From contig LXWE01000001.1 in assembly GCA_001660395.1 (NCBI GenBank), forward strand, positions 434,001 through 498,000: a stretch of DNA of 64,000 nucleotides. The letters run 5' to 3'. The position numbers and the translations under genes were made by a program. Positions 32,538 through 40,487 of the stretch are shown piece by piece. Under the pieces are notes generated by a model. The model was not told the DNA's origin. It searched no databases and saw nothing but the letters and a program-made list of their open reading frames with translations. How positions within the stretch are numbered: position 1 is the stretch's first letter; each line of letters begins with the position of its first letter. The stretch comes from Alteromonadaceae bacterium XY-R5 (GTDB taxonomy: Bacteria > Pseudomonadota > Gammaproteobacteria > Enterobacterales > Alteromonadaceae).

Positions 32538-32915
32538 TTATCGAACAAAATGCTGTGCAATTTGCGGAGATATGATGCGATATCTCAAATCGAGTAACCG
32601 CAGCCTTTCAAGCTGATGTGTTTGATGACGCGGCTTACCATTAACATCTTGCATGTACAACGAAAGCCACCGGCCCTCATAACCGCCCATGACGGAATAA
32701 ATATCAGGAATTGGATAGCGGTAAACGCCATTATTGCGGCGTAAAAGTACGCAGCCTTTAAAGCTATAAATAGTCTCGGCCAAATCATCTAAAAGCTTGC
32801 GCCGCGACAGAGTTTCACTTTTTACAGCCATACGCAGACGTGCTTGAAAAGACGGGCTTATCAATTGCTCACGTGAAGCTACGAAAATTTCGATGTGGGA
32901 TTTTGCATGTAACAT
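32538..32915 (-). CDS. Small operon-leading protein, paralogue of the 35049 gene
   Basis: The 125-residue protein begins MLHAKSHIEIFVASREQLIS and contains RRKLLDDLAETIYSFKGCVL, then RWLSLYMQDVNG and LRLLDLRYRIISPQIAQHF. The same order of motifs occurs in the protein at 35049-35423, so the two are paralogues. It is the first gene of the operon that ends with the coupling protein. Its start codon overlaps the left arm of an inverted repeat in the shared control region. Family unknown. Confidence 0.7.
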   Translation of the reverse strand: MLHAKSHIEIFVASREQLISPSFQARLRMAVKSETLSRRKLLDDLAETIYSFKGCVLLRRNNGVYRYPIPDIYSVMGGYEGRWLSLYMQDVNGKPRHQTHQLERLRLLDLRYRIISPQIAQHFVR

Positions 32916-33004
32916 AGGTCGTACTCGCTCTGCTTGTTGTTAAGACCCGAGTGTGGCACCATCAAAAACGAACAAAATACGACCTAGAAACGAACAAACT
33001 ACGA
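32915..33004. promoter_or_regulatory. Divergent control region with operator repeats
   Basis: Two 17-bp direct repeats, AAACGAACAAAATACGA (32966-32982) and AAACGAACAAACTACGA (32988-33004), are spaced 22 bases start to start, two helical turns. An inverted pair TAGGTCGTA (32915-32923) and TACGACCTA (32978-32986) overlaps them. The region separates the coupling-protein operon on the minus strand from the gene at 33018. The repeats are likely the operator of a DNA-binding regulator; the neighbouring 33018 gene product is the obvious candidate. Confidence 0.6.
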
Positions 33005-33017
33005 ATAAATAAGCGGA

Positions 33018-33857
33018 ATGAAAAAGGCAATCACGCAACAACGCGCAAAGGTTCTTATAAGGGATTATCTAAGGGAAACCGGGCGTAAAGGTGTGACCAA
33101 TCTTATGCGTGATATTCGCCGACATACTAAAACAGAAATATTTGAGCAGCGCACTTTTGAAAAATGGCTGCAAGTTCAAGAACGAGCCCTTCAAGACCGC
33201 AATTGGCTTTTGCTGCTCTCTTTTATTGAATCAGACGAATTTAAACGCTTTGTGCCATATGCAAATGAAGGGATAAAAGAAAAGCGCCTCATAGAAGTTG
33301 CCGATGGTCTTTGCGCTCTATATAGCCAGAAAAAACGACCCGATGGCGTATTCCTACTCCCTTCGCAAATAGAAAAACAAGGCGCAGAGGCTGTGCAATT
33401 ACTCTCTGGTAGTTGGGAAAACATACCAAACCAAAGAGACAAAGATATCCCGCGTACGATCTGCAAAATAGAGGCCGTGCCTGGCAAGCGCTATGCTAAA
33501 TTCGCCTATATTGCCTTATTCCGCTCGAAACAAATTTCAACAACGGGAGTTGTTATATATCTTTATAGCAAAGAACGCGCAGAGCATGATTATTACCACC
33601 ACTTTGCCCTTCAACTTTGGCGGCGCAAAGACCCTTTGACAGGGTCTGTTATGCCTGGTGATCTGAGTTACTTAACATTATCAAAACACCAACCCGAATT
33701 TTTGATCTCAAATGTAGTTAACCAGTATTTCTATCGCTCAGAGGAAGAAGAAGCAAAGGACACCATTTCACTTCGAATATCAAGAGACATCATCCCCGAA
33801 GAAAACGAAATTATTGACTCATTACTCACTGACGTGCTACCTCATGGCCTTACCTAA
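33018..33857 (+). CDS. Candidate regulator divergent from the transfer operon
   Basis: The 279-residue protein starts MKKAITQQRAKVLIRDYLRE and has a basic helical N-terminus (KGVTNLMRDIRRHTKTEIFE, then RTFEKWLQVQ) that could be a helix-turn-helix. The rest is mixed alpha-beta, with a beta-rich centre (KFAYIALFRSKQISTTGVVI). No signal or membrane segment is seen. It lies downstream of the operator repeats and divergent from the operon, as regulators often do. The short overlap with the ankyrin gene at 33844 suggests coupling. The DNA-binding role is inferred from position and the basic N-terminus. Confidence 0.6.
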   Translation: MKKAITQQRAKVLIRDYLRETGRKGVTNLMRDIRRHTKTEIFEQRTFEKWLQVQERALQDRNWLLLLSFIESDEFKRFVPYANEGIKEKRLIEVADGLCALYSQKKRPDGVFLLPSQIEKQGAEAVQLLSGSWENIPNQRDKDIPRTICKIEAVPGKRYAKFAYIALFRSKQISTTGVVIYLYSKERAEHDYYHHFALQLWRRKDPLTGSVMPGDLSYLTLSKHQPEFLISNVVNQYFYRSEEEEAKDTISLRISRDIIPEENEIIDSLLTDVLPHGLT

Positions 33858-34212
33858 ACCCAAATTAAAGCCAAGGAAAGGGCATGTCATTCCACCAGAT
33901 ATTCCCAATATTTTCTCTGCAGCAGAAAATAACGATGTGGCAGCACTAGAGCTGGCCCTTGAGCATTATGACGTTAACGAACAAGATGAAAGTGGCTTAA
34001 CGCCGCTGCATTATGCTGCAAGCACCTTATCCACTCGTACCAGGGATCGCCTGCTTGCACACCCCGATATTGATGCCTCAATTGCCGATGATTTTGGACG
34101 CACTGCAGCAACCGTGGCCTATGAGTGTTGGGGAGATTTAGCTGAAACCTATATTGACCAGCTCAATCCGTTTTGCTATCCCTGGCTTTACGAAGCACCA
34201 AGCCCTTTCTGA
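33844..34212 (+). CDS. Ankyrin-repeat protein
   Basis: The ATG at 33844 gives a 122-residue protein that overlaps the previous gene by 14 bases; the frame is open from a TTG at 33814. The sequence IPNIFSAAENNDVAALELAL, then DVNEQDESGLTPLHYAAST and DASIADDFGRTAATVAYE, shows two to three ankyrin repeats, which mediate protein contacts. It is cytoplasmic. Coupling to the gene at 33018 suggests they work together. The partner is unknown. Confidence 0.7.
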   Translation: MALPKPKLKPRKGHVIPPDIPNIFSAAENNDVAALELALEHYDVNEQDESGLTPLHYAASTLSTRTRDRLLAHPDIDASIADDFGRTAATVAYECWGDLAETYIDQLNPFCYPWLYEAPSPF

Positions 34213-34341
34213 TCCCACCAACTAAATATTTATTGTTTTGACCACCGTTTGCCCGATTTCAAATGGGGTAAGGTAATGGCGTGGTCCAGATATCTATGAC
34301 CACCAGGCTAAAGCTCATTTCACACTAAAGAGGTATATTTT

Positions 34342-34929
34342 ATGAAAGAGTTGTTCAAAAAGTTAGATTTGGCTGTCCTTACAGAATTATTGTCGGATAC
34401 AAAAGGCTTCCTCAAGCGCCACATTGGTAATGATAAAGACTTCAAGCTGGCACTGGGAATTTTCACTGGATGTTCACTTGCTCAACTGTTATTACTGTCA
34501 CAGGCCCTTGCGGATATCGATCACAAATTTGTAACACCTACTGGCCTTCTATTTTCCAATTATCTCATGGTATTCCTTGTGTCACTCGCAGGGCATTGGG
34601 CACTAAAAACAGTAAAAGTCCAGAGTGAGTATAAGAAGGTCGTAAGAGCTACACTGTTCTTATATGGGCCGGCGTTAATTTTACCAGCGGTATGTATAAT
34701 CATCTATTATGTCGCCACCAAGGAAAGTGACACTAAATACTTCATTGCAGCCTACGCATTACTGGGCCTAGGTATTTATTGGATGTGCCGTGCATGGAAT
34801 GCAACTGCCTATGCGCTTGGTGGTACTAAACGACAATCAATCAAATCTTTTATCCTAGCAAATATCTACATGACCCCTTTTTTATGGGGGTTGCATGCAA
34901 TCAGCGAAGTTTTAGGAAAAACTCAGTAA
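34342..34929 (+). CDS. Yip1-like multi-pass membrane protein
   Basis: The 195-residue protein has a soluble N-terminal helix and about four or five transmembrane segments (near 42-58, 70-90, 103-125, 132-150 and 170-185). The spacing and the central small-residue helices (LLLLSQALADIDHKF, then LLFSNYLMVFLVSLAGHWAL) resemble Yip1-family membrane proteins. It stands 129 bases after the ankyrin gene and is followed by a GC-rich stem-loop. The family name is tentative and the role unknown. Confidence 0.6.
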   Translation: MKELFKKLDLAVLTELLSDTKGFLKRHIGNDKDFKLALGIFTGCSLAQLLLLSQALADIDHKFVTPTGLLFSNYLMVFLVSLAGHWALKTVKVQSEYKKVVRATLFLYGPALILPAVCIIIYYVATKESDTKYFIAAYALLGLGIYWMCRAWNATAYALGGTKRQSIKSFILANIYMTPFLWGLHAISEVLGKTQ

Positions 34930-34938
34930 TTCACCTGT

Positions 34939-34963
34939 GAAGGGCCTTCTCTAAGGGCCCTTC
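34939..34963 (+). terminator. Possible terminator after the Yip1-like gene
   Basis: GAAGGGCC at 34939-34946 pairs perfectly with GGCCCTTC at 34956-34963 around a nine-base loop, ten bases after the stop. No T-run follows, so strength is uncertain. Confidence 0.4.
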
Positions 34964-35048
34964 CTACATATGTATTCATTTTTCCCAAAATATTAACCAT
35001 TTACAACTATACCGCGTGCTTGATTTTTCATAACAAAAGGAAGCGCGC

Positions 35049-35423
35049 ATGCACGCCAATAAACACCGTGTTGTATATGTAGCAACACAAACTGAACTAG
35101 TAAACCCTGTATATTATCGTAGGCTATGGATAGCCACTCGGAACATCCCTATCCCGCGGAGAGGATGGCTGGATGAGATCGCTGACACTCTACGAGATTT
35201 TGATGGCAATGTATTGCACCCCAACGGATCAACCTATGATATACCTTGCGTTGATACTACATTTGGTGATGATCCAGATGTTCGTTGGCTTGGATATTAC
35301 CTACTTGCAGATGGTAGTGGTGATTATCCAAAAATCATCACACGCAAGCTACAACGAGTTCAATTACTTGATCTGTACTTTCGTATCAAATATCCACAAA
35401 TCGCGGATAGCTTCAAACAATAG
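35049..35423 (+). CDS. Paralogue of the transfer-operon leader protein
   Basis: The 124-residue protein (MHANKHRVVYVATQTELVNP) shares with the 32538-32915 product the motifs RRGWLDEIADTLRDFDGNVL, RWLGYYLLADGSG and LQRVQLLDLYFRIKYPQIAD, at the same spacing, so the two arose by duplication. AAGGAAG lies about six bases before the ATG. It is followed by a strong stem-loop. No family recognised. It stands alone, unlike its copy. Confidence 0.68.
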   Translation: MHANKHRVVYVATQTELVNPVYYRRLWIATRNIPIPRRGWLDEIADTLRDFDGNVLHPNGSTYDIPCVDTTFGDDPDVRWLGYYLLADGSGDYPKIITRKLQRVQLLDLYFRIKYPQIADSFKQ

Positions 35424-35456
35424 GCTTAACATGCTCAATATTTATAGATGCTCGAA

Positions 35457-35480
35457 AAGGCCCGTTTAAAAACGGGCCTT
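35457..35480. terminator. Strong bidirectional terminator
   Basis: AAGGCCCGTTT (35457-35467) pairs perfectly with AAACGGGCCTT (35470-35480) across a two-base centre, with A-rich bases before and T-rich bases after. It lies between the convergent genes at 35423 and 35543, so it can serve both. Confidence 0.7.
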
Positions 35481-35542
35481 CTTATAGTTTAAAATTGGAT
35501 CAATTCCTGCGACAAACGCAGGAATTTACGAAAATTAACAAA

Positions 35543-36436
35543 CTAAAGATACCTCTTATACCGACGCAAAGCTATTACATTATCATTTGAATAAAATCGG
35601 CTACAATCTGTTGCCACTTCCAACAATTGACTTAATTTCATATCAAACGATGCACACCACCTCAGCCAATACTTGAGCCTATCCTGGTTGAGAAAACGAG
35701 GATCAATTGATTGAAACTCATCACATTCAACAAGCATCTTCTGAAGTTTTCCTGGGTGAAGCTTTTTATAATTTTTAACTGCATTGAGACCTGAAATAAT
35801 ATGTACATCTTCTGATACATACTCTTTATCCAACCCGCTAACTTCATAAATCTCTTTTTCCCTTCTATCCATCCTTTCATCAGAAACTTCCCTACTGATA
35901 CTAATAATAGGTCTCCCTTGATGTGCTCTAATCCTTATCCGTTCCATTATTTCCACTTCGAACCCAGTCGAAATCAACTTATTAAATCGACGATACCAAT
36001 CTCTTAGGGGAGTTGAATCAAACTCCCTCATCAGTACGCGATGGAGCTTATCCATTCTTAAAGCAGCGTCAGCGTGAGCAACAATAATTTCATTTCTAAC
36101 CACTTGCTCATTGAAACGTTGCGTTAGAGAGTTCTTAAGTAATTGATATTTTTCTGGGAAAAAATTCTGACCACAAGTGCCACCCAATTTAAATAAGCTT
36201 CCATCACTACCTTCAGCCACAAAACCATCACCATGCTTTGTGCCACATCCAGATAGACTACATTTTTTAAATGGCCTCAAATCATAAGGGGCTACCAAAT
36301 CAACTATCTCAACCCTTTTGGGATCAATTTTCTCTTTGAAGTTTGGGAGACTTTCTACTTCTTCCCATGATGTAATGAGTGGAATTTCTTCAATTAGATC
36401 TAGATTCAGCGCATTATTACTGTTTGACTTATACAT
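35543..36436 (-). CDS. Hypothetical protein with a cysteine-rich putative zinc motif
   Basis: The 297-residue protein has no signal or membrane segment. Near residue 60 it carries KKCSLSGCGTKHGDGFVAEG followed by LGGTCGQNF, with three Cys and one His that could bind zinc. The rest is helical and charged, with RFNKLISTGFEVEIMERIRI and KKLHPGKLQKMLVECDEFQS. No nuclease motif was found. The gene is alone in its direction, with 157 bases to the gene at 36594. Function unknown. Confidence 0.6.
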   Translation of the reverse strand: MYKSNSNNALNLDLIEEIPLITSWEEVESLPNFKEKIDPKRVEIVDLVAPYDLRPFKKCSLSGCGTKHGDGFVAEGSDGSLFKLGGTCGQNFFPEKYQLLKNSLTQRFNEQVVRNEIIVAHADAALRMDKLHRVLMREFDSTPLRDWYRRFNKLISTGFEVEIMERIRIRAHQGRPIISISREVSDERMDRREKEIYEVSGLDKEYVSEDVHIISGLNAVKNYKKLHPGKLQKMLVECDEFQSIDPRFLNQDRLKYWLRWCASFDMKLSQLLEVATDCSRFYSNDNVIALRRYKRYL

Positions 36437-36593
36437 GATTTACCTTTGTTGGAGAGGCGAATGTAAAGCATTCATCAAACGCCCAACAGAATTAATCACA
36501 AACCGACCACTGGCAAGAGTTGTATATCCATACAGTGTAATATAATACACTTAAAGTTCAAACCTTCAACAACTTTTGGTTGTTTTTTACCCT

Positions 36594-37592
36594 TTACTTG
36601 TTATAACTGCCATCACTAGCCATTACAATTTCTCTGATTTTATTTGCGCCAAATTTAATACTATTTTTTTCAGCGTGAAGTAAGTAAACATTGAATTCTA
36701 ACAACATTTCTCCGAGCTTGCTTTCAAGGCTTGTATTTTCTAGCCTCGCTAGTTGATACTGTTCTATGTATCCGTCAGCGTCTATGAACTCCTCTTCGAT
36801 AAATCGCTTCCCAATCCTCGGTGCGCTGTTTACTCTCCTACTTAGTAAATCCGCTAATGCAAAATCATATGAACAAAAAATATTATCACTGTACCCAGCA
36901 TGATAATAATTAATCTCTCTCTGTATCCAATACATAAAATCCCAGGCCACATTTAGGGCCAATTTTTCAGGAGAAACTTTTTTCAATTTATCGTATTTTA
37001 TGAATCTCCTAGCCTCTGGGCTTCCAGCAATTGCATATACAGCGATTTGTAAAATTGGCCCTCCCATAACTTCCAAAGTATTTCTGTTGTCACAGATCCA
37101 TGTGAGTAAGCCTTCTACTTTGTTCAATATCGTACTGTCAGTTTGCTTTCTAGGATCAGGTATTAGTTGATAAACAACCTCTAAAGTTCTTTGGATACTT
37201 TCCAAAACACAAAGAAACTGTAGGGACCTATCAAAAGTATTATATACCCACAACTCATCGTAATTATTCAGTTTGTAAATCTTTCTAAAGAAATCATTAA
37301 AATACTGTGAATACTTAGTAAAATTCACTTCCTCAACTTGCTTGGTTAGCTCAAGAATACCAAGTACTGGGTTAACAGGAATATAACCTCCCCCTTTTAA
37401 CCAATATTTGATAATTTTCTTTTTTGTAAACTTCACAAACCTCTTTTCTAATATTGAATACTTATTTGGTCCCTCGCTGTTATTCAACAAAGACAAAATC
37501 AAGTTTGCATCTAGCTCAAACATCACTTTACCAAGTCTTTCTTCATAAGGGTCAACAAACCCTCCATGTGAAACAAAATAAAGATTTTGCAA
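36594..37592 (-). CDS. Hypothetical protein, last gene of the element
   Basis: The 332-residue protein begins MQNLYFVSHGGFVDPYEERL and contains a stretch VMFELDANLILSLLNN that faintly resembles the first motif of PIN-like nucleases, but the other acidic residues were not matched. It is helical and soluble. It lies 258 bases from the core gene at 37851. The 37593-37850 gap holds the candidate attR and two very short open frames on opposite strands. Function unknown. Confidence 0.6.
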   Translation of the reverse strand: MQNLYFVSHGGFVDPYEERLGKVMFELDANLILSLLNNSEGPNKYSILEKRFVKFTKKKIIKYWLKGGGYIPVNPVLGILELTKQVEEVNFTKYSQYFNDFFRKIYKLNNYDELWVYNTFDRSLQFLCVLESIQRTLEVVYQLIPDPRKQTDSTILNKVEGLLTWICDNRNTLEVMGGPILQIAVYAIAGSPEARRFIKYDKLKKVSPEKLALNVAWDFMYWIQREINYYHAGYSDNIFCSYDFALADLLSRRVNSAPRIGKRFIEEEFIDADGYIEQYQLARLENTSLESKLGEMLLEFNVYLLHAEKNSIKFGANKIREIVMASDGSYNK

Positions 37593-37814
37593 TTAAACAC
37601 CCCTAAAAATTAAGTGACGAATTTTAAATCTCAAATCGATTAAGCTTGACGCATTATGACAAGAGGGATAGGGAATAAAAAAATGAGTATTCATGACCTT
37701 GCCCTACCAACTTTATCTAAAGAGCTAAGTTCTCGTCCAAAGTTGTATCCTTTAAACACTCTCCCCAGTCGGCCAAAATTTTGAACATTCGGTTTAATGT
37801 TTTTCTATCTAAGT

Positions 37815-37823
37815 CCACCATTT
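37815..37823. other. Candidate attR core
   Basis: The nine bases CCACCATTT repeat those at the tRNA 3' end (718-726). If the crossover happened within them, the original chromosome would have the tRNA followed directly by TTCTCCAATAAAATCC and the core gene at 37851. Inference. Confidence 0.4.
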
Positions 37824-37850
37824 TTCTCCAATAAAATCCTAATTAATTTC

Positions 37851-40121
37851 TTACGCCAAATATTGCTGCAAGCAGCGATAAAGCACTTCCAGTGACGTTG
37901 GTTTGCCAATCACATCATCGAAGCCCACGGAAGCATAAATTTTAATTTCGTCATCAGTCACGTTTGCTGTCAGTGCAATAATGGGTAAATCAGGATAGTT
38001 CTGACGTAAGCGTCTGCAACATTCCATACCATCCATATTGGGCATCTGAATATCCAGAAAGACCAAATCAGGCACTCTGGCATCCGCCAGCTGAATAGCC
38101 TGTTCACCGTCCTCGGCCATGTGCAATATGGCATGGGAAGGTTCAAGCATATTCTCAAATACCATGCGATTGATGGCATTATCCTCTGCCAGCAAAATAT
38201 GTTTGTCTGGTAATTTAGGGCAATGGAGCGCTTCTTTATTCGATTGTGGAATTTGCTGCTGGCTCGTTTCCAGGGGCAACATAATACGAAAACAGGTACC
38301 TTCACCGGGTGACGACACCACGCTAATTTCGCCCCCCATTAATTGCACCAGTTGCAAGGTAATTGCCATACCCAGGCCTGTTCCTCCATATTCACGGGTG
38401 GTAGACGTATCGGCCTGTTCAAAACGCATAAACAATCTGGCCTGGGCTTCCTGACTCATGCCAATGCCAGTATCCGTAACCTTAATGACCAAGCCCGATC
38501 TTTCTTCATCATTACACGATATTTCGACCTTTACTTCGCCCCGGTGGGTAAACTTGATCCCATTGGATACCAGATTAAGGATGATTTGTTTCACTCGTAC
38601 CGGGTCACCCAAAAAACCATCCACGAAATCGTCGCAATAGTGGCATTGGAAACTAATTCCCTTTTTCGTGGCCAGCACATCCATGTCGCTCTGCACTATC
38701 GTCATAACATCTTTCACGTTAAAGCTGGTAAGTTCGAGTACTAAACGGTTGGCCTCGATTTTTGAGAAATCAAGAATGTCATCAATGATCACCAGTAAAC
38801 TGCGGGCAGAAAGCAACGCTTTTTGCAGTAGCAAATTGCCACGTTCGCTGTTTACCTCTCGCCCCAGTAATTGCAGCGTACCGAAAATGCCATTCATTGG
38901 CGTACGAATTTCGTGACTCATATTGGATAGAAACGCGGATTTCGCCCGATTTGCCGCTTCGGCTTTGCTACGAGCATCTTCCAGCGCCTGATTTTGTCTT
39001 TCCGCCAAACTCACCTGGTGGCTCAGTTCAGCATTGACCAATGACAGCTCTTCCGTTCGTGCAAATACTAAAGAATGCAAACGACGATTCACCCACCACT
39101 GTGCCACTAAAAATCCCAGTAAAATCAGGAGTAACACACTAATAATCAAAAACCAACGGGTACTGATTACCCGGCTCTGCTGCCGATAGGAATCCAGAGT
39201 AAGATGATCTAATTTGCTTCCTGCGGGTGCCATGCCCAACTCTTTGTAGACGTTAGCTATACGCTGGAATCTGGCGGGATACATGGTGCCTAAGGGTACA
39301 ATTTCGCTGGCAATCATAGCCATCGTCGCCTTAGCTTCAAACTCCAGTTCAGCTCTGTCTGCATTCGGTCGATACCGCATAATTGCATCAATGGCTTCCT
39401 GAGGGTGCTCCAAAGCGTAACGCCAGCCATTCAGGCTCGCCTGAGCAAAGGCTTCGGCGCGCTCAGGATGATTTATGACATAGTCTTCATTGGTAAAAAG
39501 AAGATCGCCATAAAAATCAACACCATAGTTACTAGGGTCAATTAGCCTAATAGGAACATTTCGCGCTTGATAGTAAAAAGGTTGTAGGGTTTTATAAGCG
39601 GCATAGGCTTTTACCTCTCCCTTTAGCAATATCAGATCATCGAAATTACTTTCAACATGCTGATACTGCTCGGCAGAAATACCTAAACTGGAAAACATCG
39701 CCAGCAACGCGGCATCATCCACCCCGCGCTGGAACATGATTTTCTGGCCCTTAAGTTCATAAGGGCTAAGAATATTGTCCTCAGCAAGCGTTAAAAAGAC
39801 AAGCGGGCTGTGCTGAAACACCGTCGTTAAAATAACAAAAGGCTGGCCTAACAATCGGTGTAATACGATCGTCGAGTCACCAACCCCGAAATCCGCTTTG
39901 CCTTTTAACACCGCCTGGTAAACATCCTGACCAAGGGTATTTGCCTGTAGTGTGACACTGAATCCCTGCTGTTGATAATATCCCTTTTCCACTGCCATGT
40001 AATAACCAGCAAACTGAAACTGATGGTGCCATTTTAATTGCAACACTACGTTTTCATTTTCAGCAACTGCGGCCTTCACATACAGAAACCCGAATACCAT
40101 CAGCCAAATCAGCAGGGACAT
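37851..40121 (-). CDS. Hybrid sensor histidine kinase with periplasmic THI5/NMT1-type sensor domain
   Basis: The 756-residue protein has a signal peptide, then a substrate-binding-like domain of the NMT1/THI5 type (about 22-300: LQLKWHHQFQFAGYYMAVEK, KADFGVGDSTIVLHRL). A transmembrane helix follows near 325-345, then a HisKA domain with MSHEIRTPMNG (His near 403), an ATPase domain with NLVSNGIKFTHRGEV, DTGIGM and GTGLGMAI, and a receiver domain with FLDIQMPNMDGM (Asp near 687). NMT1-type domains bind pyrimidine or taurine-like ligands, so it may sense one of these. No second regulator gene is adjacent. The layout is clear; the ligand is unknown. Confidence 0.85.
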   Translation of the reverse strand: MSLLIWLMVFGFLYVKAAVAENENVVLQLKWHHQFQFAGYYMAVEKGYYQQQGFSVTLQANTLGQDVYQAVLKGKADFGVGDSTIVLHRLLGQPFVILTTVFQHSPLVFLTLAEDNILSPYELKGQKIMFQRGVDDAALLAMFSSLGISAEQYQHVESNFDDLILLKGEVKAYAAYKTLQPFYYQARNVPIRLIDPSNYGVDFYGDLLFTNEDYVINHPERAEAFAQASLNGWRYALEHPQEAIDAIMRYRPNADRAELEFEAKATMAMIASEIVPLGTMYPARFQRIANVYKELGMAPAGSKLDHLTLDSYRQQSRVISTRWFLIISVLLLILLGFLVAQWWVNRRLHSLVFARTEELSLVNAELSHQVSLAERQNQALEDARSKAEAANRAKSAFLSNMSHEIRTPMNGIFGTLQLLGREVNSERGNLLLQKALLSARSLLVIIDDILDFSKIEANRLVLELTSFNVKDVMTIVQSDMDVLATKKGISFQCHYCDDFVDGFLGDPVRVKQIILNLVSNGIKFTHRGEVKVEISCNDEERSGLVIKVTDTGIGMSQEAQARLFMRFEQADTSTTREYGGTGLGMAITLQLVQLMGGEISVVSSPGEGTCFRIMLPLETSQQQIPQSNKEALHCPKLPDKHILLAEDNAINRMVFENMLEPSHAILHMAEDGEQAIQLADARVPDLVFLDIQMPNMDGMECCRRLRQNYPDLPIIALTANVTDDEIKIYASVGFDDVIGKPTSLEVLYRCLQQYLA

Positions 40122-40382
40122 CCTACTTATCTTGGGATAACGAGAAAGAAACGTGATAACCCACTCCTTTGCTGACGATGTCCAATAAAATTAAGTGCGC
40201 TGGCGGTAACGAAAAGCTTTATTAATCAAAGTCCATGATAGGCACGAAAATCAAGTGTGTCCGCTTTAATTTGATTCACCAATTAAATTTACCCATTCCA
40301 TCTCACACTAAAGCCAATCGGTTTGCGAACCAAAAGACATATTAAAGATGTAAAACTTACGTCAACGCGCAAAAACACAATT

Positions 40383-40401
40383 GATAACGATTATCATTAA
40401 T
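40383..40401 (+). promoter_or_regulatory. Fur box upstream of the TonB receptor
   Basis: GATAACGATTATCATTAAT matches the 19-bp Fur consensus at 15 positions. It lies 87 bases before the TonB receptor start, so the receptor should be repressed when iron is plentiful. It is the only clear site in the 366-base gap 40122-40487. Confidence 0.75.
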
Positions 40402-40487
40402 AATATGATTAATAAGATCATTCGCGAGAGATGAGCAGTACTCGCTTTGCTCTTTTCACACATTGGACACACATCACAGGACAAGTA

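Larger units (their letters stand above)
718..37823. mobile_element. Integrative mobilizable element inserted at tRNA-Ile2 (about 37.1 kb)
   Basis: The left end is the tRNA-Ile2 3' end with an integrase gene facing it; the right end is set by the repeat of CCACCATTT before the GC-richer core gene at 37851. Between them lie a large serine recombinase, MobC-like protein, relaxase, ArdA, a VirD4-like coupling protein, RadC, an AbiH defence gene, an Rhs toxin and many orphan genes. Base composition is visibly more AT-rich than after 37851. No VirB4, pilus or other mating-pair genes are present, so the element would need a helper for transfer. The left boundary is firm; the right boundary is a hypothesis. 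Confidence 0.65.

Noticed and set aside
37683-37784. 33-codon frame beginning MSIHDLALPT near the right end
   Set aside because: Too short, weak binding site, and antisense to the possible integrase tail frame at 37717-37821; left out for lack of support.
37717-37821. 34-codon minus-strand frame beginning MVDLDRKTLN as a gene of its own
   Set aside because: It has a GGAG before the ATG, but the more interesting reading is a displaced integrase tail; not called as a separate gene.
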